Shown: in pieces, positions 32,101 through 37,650 of the stretch | How positions within the stretch are numbered: position 1 is the first letter of the stretch | Layout of the letters: each line of letters opens with the position of its first letter | Assembly: GCA_019247775.1 (NCBI GenBank) | Contig: JAFBAN010000173.1 | Coordinates: forward strand, 1-37,650 | Source: Chitinophagaceae bacterium | GTDB lineage: Bacteria; Bacteroidota; Bacteroidia; Chitinophagales; Chitinophagaceae | Length of the DNA: 37,650 bases | Direction of reading: 5' to 3' | The notes under the pieces: model-generated | The model's database searches: none | The model's input: only the letters and a program-made list of their open reading frames with translations | Told to the model about the DNA's origin: nothing | Program-made: the position numbers and the translations under genes

Positions 32101-32484
32101 GAATTTATAGACTATGCGATGAAACCCATCTTTTAGAAGCGGCACGTTAAAATTAATGAGATATCCCAGTTTTTTCTGGTATAGTTTCAGGTATGTGATC
32201 AATTGGGCATCGAAGATAGGGATCATAGTGTCTACTGATTTTACCTCAATGATTATTTGCTCCTCTACTAAAATATCGATGACATATATTTTGCCCAGTG
32301 CGTCACCTTTATAATTGAACTCAACTGGCACCTGAAGTCGGCAATTGACACCCCTGAGGATCAACTCTTTTCTGAGTGCAAATGTATAGGCTGATTCAAG
32401 TAATCCCGGCCCCAGCTCTTTATGCGCCATTATCGATGCATCCAGGATCAATCCCCCTAATCTGTTCAGCTCATCGTTTTTCAT
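32098..32484 (-). CDS. GxxExxY protein, PD-(D/E)XK nuclease-like fold
   Basis: The 128-residue product carries the naming motif GLLESAY (Gly27, Glu30, Tyr33). A PD-(D/E)XK-type active site is visible as IDILVEEQIIIEVK, with Asp70, Glu80 and Lys82, followed by DAQLITYLK containing the usual Gln. The family is small, widespread and of unproven function. The gene sits exactly inside 43-44-bp inverted repeats: the ATG directly follows one arm, and the TGA stop forms the end of the other. The cassette separates an FAH-family gene from a flavin-reductase-like gene, which suggests insertion into an older operon. Confidence 0.9.
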   Translation of the reverse strand: MKNDELNRLGGLILDASIMAHKELGPGLLESAYTFALRKELILRGVNCRLQVPVEFNYKGDALGKIYVIDILVEEQIIIEVKSVDTMIPIFDAQLITYLKLYQKKLGYLINFNVPLLKDGFHRIVYKF

Positions 32485-32528
32485 AACTCTGCGTTAACTC
32501 CCGTAACTCATATTCTCTGCGGTAAAAT
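32484..32528. repeat. Right terminal inverted repeat of the GxxExxY cassette
   Basis: Plus-strand sequence AACTCTGCGTTAACTC leads to TTCTCTGCGGTAAAA (ends 32526). Its complement starts TTTTACCGCAGAGAA, identical to the left arm over 15 bases. The GxxExxY start codon (32482-32484) touches its inner end. Confidence 0.88.
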
Positions 32529-32580
32529 GAATCCGGGATATCCGCAAGCTAAAAAGCCGTTCTGAAAAAAGATAGCGTGT

Positions 32581-33591
32581 TTATACCTGTTTTTTTCTGC
32601 TCAAAATGGAAAATTCGCTTTCTTCCCGCACAATACTATTCTGCAATATCCCGATCCCTTCAATCTCCATCTCCACAGTATCCCCCTCCTGCAACCACTG
32701 TTCCTGGTAATCGGGATCATTGAGTTTGCCGGTGCCGTTCAATTCGAGGAAGCAGCCGGTGCCTACCGTGCCGCTGCCGATGATATCGCCCGGATGGATA
32801 TCTGCCCCATAAGAGCAACGCTCCACGATCTCCGCAAAAGTCCAGTCCATATCACCGAGATTGCCTTCACTTACCTGCACTCCATTCACCCTGCACTTCA
32901 TTGGCAGGTTCCAACTCTTTCCGGTATGCCCTTCTTTGCAGGGGATCTCGAAAGACTCGAGTTCATCGAGAGTAACAAGGCAGGGACCGATCACGGTTGC
33001 AAAATCTTTTCCTTTGGCAGGACCTAAATTCAGCAGCATTTCTTCCATCTGCAATCGTCTTGCGCTCATATCGTTCATGATCATCAGTCCCCCGATATAC
33101 CGATCCGCTTCTTCGGCGCGCAGGTTCCTCCCGGGCTTGCAGATCACGATAGCGGCTTCCAGTTCGAAATCGAGTTTCTCAAAATGGTCCGGCATGCATT
33201 TGATCTCACCGGGGCCCTGGATGCTGTGGTGATTGGTGAAATAAAAGACCGGGTACTGATCAAACTCGGGGATCATCTCCACCTTGCGGTTGCGCCGCGC
33301 CGCAGCCACATGCTGACGGAAAGCATAACCATCGCGGCAGGAAGTGGGGAAAGGAACCGGGGCGAGCATTTCCACCGAATCGAGCGGCACACCGTTTTCC
33401 TGGTTGATCCTTCCGCTTTTGATGGCGCCGTCTACCTGCAATGCCAGCGGATACATATCCTCCCAGAAATTCAAAAACATATTCATGCTGTTCGGCAGCT
33501 CGGGATGTACAAGATCGCAGTCGTAAAGAAGACCATCTACCAGGAACGCCAGTTGATCATGCCCTTCACGGATATAGGAAACGAGTTTCAT
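32581..33591 (-). CDS. Fumarylacetoacetate hydrolase family protein
   Basis: FAH-family enzymes cleave C-C bonds of 1,3-diketo acids or hydrolyse/isomerise aromatic-ring-cleavage products. From the start at 33591 the 336-residue product begins MKLVSYIREGHDQLAFLVDG. The metal-site Glu residues lie in KLDFELEAAIVICKPG. It continues with YIGGLMIMNDMSARRLQ and ends with YGADIHPGDIIGSGTVGTG. The FAH-family name is safe; a role as homogentisate-pathway FAH is an inference. A longer start at 33642 is possible but less likely. Confidence 0.9.
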   Translation of the reverse strand: MKLVSYIREGHDQLAFLVDGLLYDCDLVHPELPNSMNMFLNFWEDMYPLALQVDGAIKSGRINQENGVPLDSVEMLAPVPFPTSCRDGYAFRQHVAAARRNRKVEMIPEFDQYPVFYFTNHHSIQGPGEIKCMPDHFEKLDFELEAAIVICKPGRNLRAEEADRYIGGLMIMNDMSARRLQMEEMLLNLGPAKGKDFATVIGPCLVTLDELESFEIPCKEGHTGKSWNLPMKCRVNGVQVSEGNLGDMDWTFAEIVERCSYGADIHPGDIIGSGTVGTGCFLELNGTGKLNDPDYQEQWLQEGDTVEMEIEGIGILQNSIVREESEFSILSRKKQV

Positions 33592-33661
33592 AACAGCGGT
33601 GTATTGAGTGGCGAAAATACTGGAAAGCCGGGGTGATAACAATGAATATTATCTTTAAGCC

Positions 33662-36220
33662 ATGAACTTTACTGCCAGGTTATTTGCTCTTGTCGTTTTG
33701 TTTTCGTGCAACGCTATTCCAGCCCATACCCAAACGGATAGCTGGATACGCATTAACCAGCTCGGCTATCCGACCGCTTCGGTTAAAGTAGCGGTCTGGT
33801 GCAGCAAGCAGAAGCATGAGCTCCACGAATTCGAAGTTGTGGATGCTGCTACGCAAAAAACAGTGTATAAGGCTACAGCCGGAAAAACATTCGGCGCTTA
33901 TGGCCCGTTCACAGAAACATACCGGCTGAATTTCTCGGCATTTAGCAAGCCGGGCAGGTATTTTATCCGGGCAGGGTCCGCCCGCTCTCCGGAGTTCCCG
34001 ATCAATAACGGGGTATACAAAGGAACAGCCGATTTCTGTCTGCGATATATGCGGCAACAGCGCAGCGGCTTCAATCCTTTTCTGAAAGACAGCTGCCATA
34101 CACATGATGGATACACGTTGTATGGTCCCATGCCCGACAGTACGCATATCAACACAACCGGCGGCTGGCACGATGCAAGTGATTACCTGCAATACAGTAC
34201 AACCTCTGCAAACGCCACCTGGCACCTGCTGGCAGCTTATCGCGATTTCAAAGAAGTGTTCTCCGATCAAAAGCTTGCCAATGGCCTCGACGGGAGAAAT
34301 GGCATACCCGATGTTCTGGACGAGGCTCGGTGGGGACTGGATTGGTTACTTAAAATGAATCCGCGCCCCGACTGGTTGTTCAATCAACTGGGTGATGACC
34401 GTGACCATATGGGCATGCGGATCCCGAAAGAAGATAATTTTTATGGTAAAGGCTTCGAACGGCCGGTCTATTTTGTTTCGGGTAAACCGCAGCAGCGCGG
34501 AAAATTTATGAATGCAACCACCGGCGGAGCATCCACCGCCGGAAAATTTGCAAGCGCTTTTGCTGCTGCAGCTGATGTATACGCAGCATGGGACACGGCC
34601 TTATCACTGCAGTTTTTCCGGAAGGCGATCGATGCGTACAAATATGGGGAGCGGATGCCGGGTGTGGCACAGACAGTCTCTGTCAGATCACCTTATATCT
34701 ACGCAGAAGGTAACTGGACAGACGATATGGAACTGGGGGCGGCTGAGATCTTCCGTTTTCTGCAGGATCATGGATTGATGGTGCCGCGGGAAATGCTGCA
34801 GACAAAAGAAGCGTACCGGCGGGCTGGAAATGATTTTGCATCGCAGGAACCGGTTACGCCCTGGCTGGGACAAGATACCGCAAATCACTACCAATGGTAT
34901 CCCTTTGTCAATCCCGGACATTACCAGCTGGCGCGGAATTATTCTTCCAATAAAAACGCATTTGTAAACTTTTACCGGCAGGGAATAGAAAAGGTCTGGA
35001 AGAAAGCGGCACAAAATGCGTTTTACCGCGGCATACCCTTTATCTGGTGCAGCAATAATCTTACCGTTGCCTTTGCCCAGCAATGTTTCTGGTATGAACA
35101 GATGTCCGGCGATAAGCAGTTCGCAGAACTGGAGCAGGCAAATTTCGACTGGCTGTTCGGTTGCAATCCCTGGGGCACGAGTATGGTATATGGACTGCCT
35201 GCAAACGGCGATACGCCGGTTGATCCGCATTCGGCTTTCACCCATCTTAAAAATTATCCCATCGATGGCGGACTCGTAGACGGACCGGTGTATACTTCCA
35301 TCTACAAAAACCTGATCGGGATAAAACTGGTCGATGCAGACGAGTATGCCGAATTCCAAAGTGATCTGGCCGTGTACCACGATGACTATGGCGACTACAG
35401 TACCAATGAGCCCACCATGGACGGTACTGCCTCATTGATATACCTGCTGGCTGCAAAACAGTCTGCAAACATGTATGCAGAGGGCAGCTGGTCGGCTTAT
35501 CCGCCGAGAGATCGCTTTCTGCAATCGGAAGGAACTTTTATCCGTGGTGACTCTACCAGGAAGGAGGTGGCGCTGGTGTTTACTGGTGACGAGTTCGGCG
35601 ATGGACTGCAAACGATCGCACGTACTTTGAACAAACAAAAAGTAAAAGGCTCTTTTTATTTTACCGGCAGGTTCTACCGGAACAAGGATTTTCAGCCGGG
35701 GATCTCCGCTTTATACCGCGATCATCATTTAATGGGCATGCATTCCGATCAGCATTTGTTGTATGCCGACTGGAACAAACGCGGCCAGACATTGGTGACC
35801 AGGGATTCGCTGTTCACCGACCTGGGTCATAATGAAGAGGCGATGCTCGGTGCCGGTATTGCAGCGAAAGACCGGCGGGAGTTCCTGATCCCACCGTACG
35901 AATGGTGGAACAGGGAGGTCAGCGGCTGGCTAAAAAACGCGGGTTATACACCATTCAGTTTTACCCCCGGCACCACCAGCAATGCAGACTATACTTACCC
36001 TGAGATGGGCGCTTCGTACCGCAGCAGTGAATCGATATTGACAGCCATAAAGAACTTCGATACGAAACGGCCGGGTAAACTGAACGGCGTTATCCTGCTT
36101 ATTCATGCCGGCACCGATCCGAGGCGGAAAGATAAATTCTACGACCGGCTGGATGAACTGATCGGTTACCTGAAGGAACAGGGTTACACATTCAAACGGA
36201 TCGATGAGCTGCTGCGCTGA
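33662..36220 (+). CDS. GH9 endoglucanase-like domain fused to a polysaccharide deacetylase-like domain
   Basis: The 852-residue secreted protein has a signal peptide ending near PAHTQ, then an N-terminal Ig-like domain of the CelD_N type (about residues 25-115). A GH9 (alpha/alpha)6 catalytic domain runs over about 120-610. The GH9 motif GGWHDASDYLQY gives Asp171 and Asp174 as probable catalytic acids, and DYSTNEPTMDG gives Glu583 as the likely general acid. From about residue 632 to the end is a NodB-like deacetylase domain with ALVFTGDEFGDG (Asp643), MHSDQHLLY (His694, His698) and LIHAGTD. The usual TFDDG motif is replaced by FTGDE. The fold combination suggests deglycosylation plus deacetylation of a polysaccharide. 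Confidence 0.9.
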   Translation: MNFTARLFALVVLFSCNAIPAHTQTDSWIRINQLGYPTASVKVAVWCSKQKHELHEFEVVDAATQKTVYKATAGKTFGAYGPFTETYRLNFSAFSKPGRYFIRAGSARSPEFPINNGVYKGTADFCLRYMRQQRSGFNPFLKDSCHTHDGYTLYGPMPDSTHINTTGGWHDASDYLQYSTTSANATWHLLAAYRDFKEVFSDQKLANGLDGRNGIPDVLDEARWGLDWLLKMNPRPDWLFNQLGDDRDHMGMRIPKEDNFYGKGFERPVYFVSGKPQQRGKFMNATTGGASTAGKFASAFAAAADVYAAWDTALSLQFFRKAIDAYKYGERMPGVAQTVSVRSPYIYAEGNWTDDMELGAAEIFRFLQDHGLMVPREMLQTKEAYRRAGNDFASQEPVTPWLGQDTANHYQWYPFVNPGHYQLARNYSSNKNAFVNFYRQGIEKVWKKAAQNAFYRGIPFIWCSNNLTVAFAQQCFWYEQMSGDKQFAELEQANFDWLFGCNPWGTSMVYGLPANGDTPVDPHSAFTHLKNYPIDGGLVDGPVYTSIYKNLIGIKLVDADEYAEFQSDLAVYHDDYGDYSTNEPTMDGTASLIYLLAAKQSANMYAEGSWSAYPPRDRFLQSEGTFIRGDSTRKEVALVFTGDEFGDGLQTIARTLNKQKVKGSFYFTGRFYRNKDFQPGISALYRDHHLMGMHSDQHLLYADWNKRGQTLVTRDSLFTDLGHNEEAMLGAGIAAKDRREFLIPPYEWWNREVSGWLKNAGYTPFSFTPGTTSNADYTYPEMGASYRSSESILTAIKNFDTKRPGKLNGVILLIHAGTDPRRKDKFYDRLDELIGYLKEQGYTFKRIDELLR

Positions 36221-36224
36221 GGGC

Positions 36225-36506
36225 TTACCATTTTTCATCTTCGGGTATTTCCCGGTCGGTCCTGAATTGTTCTCTTGCTTTTTTGCTTTGAGCGATGCGC
36301 TCTAATATCAGTGTGGCTATCATTGTGCCCGCATCGAGCCCGATGCTTTCCTTCAGTACGGTACGGAGTTTTGTTTCGCTTACATCCAGGCGGTACAGGA
36401 GCTGCACCAGCCGCGAAAAATCCTTTTCGATCAGTTGATTGATATAGGCCGCCATCTGAGCGGGGTCCAGTTCTTCCAGCTTCAATACCTCATTGCCTGT
36501 TTCCAT
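36225..36506 (-). CDS. Conserved small hypothetical protein
   Basis: From the start at 36506 the 93-residue product begins METGNEVLKLEELDPAQMAAY and is mostly helical, with a DFSRLVQLLYRLDVSETKL stretch and a charged C-terminus (REQFRTDREIPEDEKW). Similar short proteins are common in Bacteroidota, but I know no function. It is convergent with the GH9 gene (5-bp gap to its stop). A longer start at 36542 adds 12 residues and is not favoured. Confidence 0.75.
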   Translation of the reverse strand: METGNEVLKLEELDPAQMAAYINQLIEKDFSRLVQLLYRLDVSETKLRTVLKESIGLDAGTMIATLILERIAQSKKAREQFRTDREIPEDEKW

Positions 36507-36575
36507 GCAGCTAAAGATACCAGAAACCGGAAGGAAGGGCAATGTTAAATATTTCTTACAAAAAGTAAAATAAAC

Positions 36576-36606
36576 TTTACAAAATGAAACACAACCTTTA
36601 CATTTG
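36576..36606 (+). promoter_or_regulatory. Promoter candidate for the membrane protein-XRE operon
   Basis: TTTA (36576-36579) and TACATTTG (36599-36606) are separated by 19 bp, matching the Bacteroidota pattern TTTG-N19-TAnnTTTG with one mismatch in the -33 box. It lies 20 bp upstream of the ATG at 36627 and is the best-supported promoter in the window. Confidence 0.65.
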
Positions 36607-36626
36607 TTCTGACAAAAACAAAGCTT

Positions 36627-37025
36627 ATGAACAAGATACCCTTACTGCCGCATGCTTTTCAGCGCGTCGGCTGGATCTTACTGGTGCCTTTTCTGGCGCT
36701 GGGCATTGCCTATACGGGTTGGGAATACCAGATCCCCGGCCTGGGCGATTTTAGTGATGAACTGATCTCTGTCGGAAATATCGTCAGCCTGATGCTGGTG
36801 GCATTTTCGGCGGAGAAGGTAGAAGACGAGGCGATCCAGTTTTTCAGGCTGGCTTCCCTGCAATGGGCTGTGATCGTGAATTACCTGATACTGATCGTCT
36901 GCATCATCACGGTGTATGGTACCAATTTCCTGAGTGTAATGATCTACAACATGTTCACCATCCTGGTGATCTTCATCCTGCGATTCAGGATCTTATTATA
37001 TCAGCACAATAAAGCCAGCGTATGA
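36627..37025 (+). CDS. Small membrane protein paired with an XRE regulator
   Basis: The 132-residue product has four hydrophobic segments (about residues 13-31, 47-62, 78-98 and 102-120) with a charged loop AEKVEDEAIQFFRLAS between the second and third. It has no signal peptide. The stop overlaps the start of the downstream regulator by 4 bp, so the pair is translationally coupled. Many Bacteroidota and Firmicutes have such membrane protein/short XRE pairs, where the membrane partner may sense envelope state. I recognise no family name with confidence. Confidence 0.8.
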   Translation: MNKIPLLPHAFQRVGWILLVPFLALGIAYTGWEYQIPGLGDFSDELISVGNIVSLMLVAFSAEKVEDEAIQFFRLASLQWAVIVNYLILIVCIITVYGTNFLSVMIYNMFTILVIFILRFRILLYQHNKASV

Positions 37026-37222
37026 AAAACAAGATCAAGGTTCAGCGCGCCATCCACAACCTGACGCAGGACGATCTGGCCAAAAAGATCGGCGTTAGCC
37101 GGCAGACCATCAATACCATGGAATCGGCCCGGTACATCCCCTCCACAGCGCTGGCGCTGAAAATGGCCAGGGTACTTGGTGTAACGGTGGAAGAACTGTT
37201 CCAGCTCGAGGAAGGCGATTAA
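37022..37222 (+). CDS. Short XRE-family helix-turn-helix regulator
   Basis: The 66-residue product is essentially one HTH_3 domain: MKNKIKVQRAIHNLTQDDLA, then KKIGVSRQTINTMESARYIP, then STALALKMARVLGVTVEELF. The second and third helices (about residues 16-36) include the SRQTINTME recognition helix. It overlaps the membrane protein gene by ATGA. Regulators of this size often autoregulate their own operon. A binding site in the 36543-36626 leader was not identified. Confidence 0.93.
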   Translation: MKNKIKVQRAIHNLTQDDLAKKIGVSRQTINTMESARYIPSTALALKMARVLGVTVEELFQLEEGD

Positions 37223-37290
37223 TTATTGCGGCGGATTCCAACCTTTTGCCGGACCGCGGCTCTTAAACCTGAAAAGAAACCAGGACCACT

Positions 37291-37440
37291 ATGCGTAAGT
37301 TCCAAACAGTTGTATCGTTCACTATCATTATAGCTGTTACGGTAGTGGTTCTTGGTTTGTTTTCCGTACGCCACGGACAGCAGGCTTCCGAACCCGCACC
37401 GCGCACCGAAATCGACCATCCTATCATGCTTTGCATTTAA
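37291..37440 (+). CDS. Predicted 49-residue single-pass membrane peptide
   Basis: Translation gives MRKFQTVVSFTIIIAVTVVV (residues 1-20), then LGLFSV and a short polar tail. The hydrophobic segment at about residues 6-26 could be a transmembrane helix. The start follows ACCAGGACCACT with a weak Shine-Dalgarno. No family is recognised; a conserved hit elsewhere would be needed to prove it is a gene. It follows the XRE gene by 68 bp. Confidence 0.45.
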   Translation: MRKFQTVVSFTIIIAVTVVVLGLFSVRHGQQASEPAPRTEIDHPIMLCI

Positions 37441-37530
37441 AAGCCGTATTTTAGTATTCCCCTGCCTGATTTGAAAGTGAGGACTGCGTTCATCGCGATC
37501 CATTGTTGTGTACAGGTTATTGATTTGAAA

Positions 37531-37650
37531 ATGATGCAAACCCGACTGCTTTTTGTCAGCTTCCTGATACTGCTGTGTGCCATAGCTACGGCGCAGAACG
37601 GGATCATTTCGGGGCGGGTGATCGACAGCTCGGATAAACATCCGCTGACG
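37531..37650 (+). CDS. Outer membrane receptor-like gene, 5' part only
   Basis: The ATG at 37531 opens a frame to the window end (40 codons). It encodes a signal peptide (QTRLLFVSFLILLCAIATAQ) followed by NGIISGRVIDSSDKHPLT. That is the typical start of a CarboxypepD_reg-like domain at the N-terminus of TonB-dependent receptors, SusC-like proteins or outer-membrane beta-barrel proteins. A second ATG follows directly and either may be used. The rest lies outside the window. Confidence 0.75.
   Translation, partial: MMQTRLLFVSFLILLCAIATAQNGIISGRVIDSSDKHPLT

Noticed and set aside
37219..37641. A 140-codon minus-strand frame at the right edge
   Set aside because: It is antisense to the membrane peptide candidate and the receptor gene start, and its sequence (HPPRNDPVLRRSYGTQQ) has no motif.

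Overview
The window looks like an ordinary chromosomal stretch of a Bacteroidota bacterium, most likely a Chitinophagaceae-type soil or plant-associated species. The evidence is a bamA followed by two tandem ompH/skp genes, many Tat-signal periplasmic sugar enzymes, DUF1080 and GMC/gluconate-dehydrogenase-subunit-3 genes, upstream sequences carrying the Bacteroidota -7 element TAnnTTTG, few Shine-Dalgarno sequences, and the start of a TonB-receptor-like or SusC-like gene at the right edge. No rRNA, tRNA, CRISPR array, phage or transposase gene was seen.

Layout. (1) 134-7118: cell-envelope and core genes: uppS, bamA, two skp-like chaperones, murI, then rpmH-rnpA-yidD. (2) 7337-10372, minus strand: a lipoprotein, Mn-type superoxide dismutase, a small DUF6958-like protein, tadA and a YdeI-like protein. 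(3) 10539-21666: a sugar-oxidation island. On the minus strand it holds a Gfo/Idh/MocA oxidoreductase, a TIM-barrel isomerase, a lipoprotein cytochrome c and a DUF1080 (3-keto-disaccharide hydrolase) lipoprotein. Divergent from these are an MFS transporter, a Tat TIM-barrel protein, a GMC oxidoreductase, its subunit-3 partner and a second Tat TIM-barrel protein. A Tat-exported Gfo/Idh/MocA protein faces them at the end. Together they suggest C3 oxidation of sugars or glycosides in the periplasm, electron transfer to cytochrome c, cleavage of the 3-keto product, and import and rearrangement. (4) 21838-25202: a small lipoprotein, an aldehyde dehydrogenase, a glutathione-peroxidase-like protein and a class I glutamine amidotransferase. 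(5) 25209-30936: dusB, a CPBP protease, a DUF2007 protein, cdsA and psd (phospholipid synthesis), a small Lys/Cys-rich secreted protein, a YjjG-like phosphatase and an SDR. (6) 31174-33591, minus: a flavin-reductase-like protein, a GxxExxY nuclease-fold gene inside inverted repeats, and an FAH-family enzyme. (7) 33662-37650: a GH9-polysaccharide deacetylase fusion, a conserved small protein, a membrane protein/XRE regulator pair, a 49-residue membrane peptide and a truncated outer-membrane receptor gene.

The most unusual aspect is between the genes. Many gaps carry inverted arrays of short degenerate units, usually 7 bp and sometimes about 9 bp. They fall into several sequence families, and the same families recur at distant sites in the window. 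Several arrays start exactly at a stop codon of the neighbouring gene. One family, tipped TTTTACCGC, occurs as empty inverted pairs, as a solo arm, and as a complete cassette whose arms abut the start and stop codons of the GxxExxY gene at 32055-32528. This cassette and its related empty copies are the best candidate here for an undescribed mobile or repeat-propagation system.
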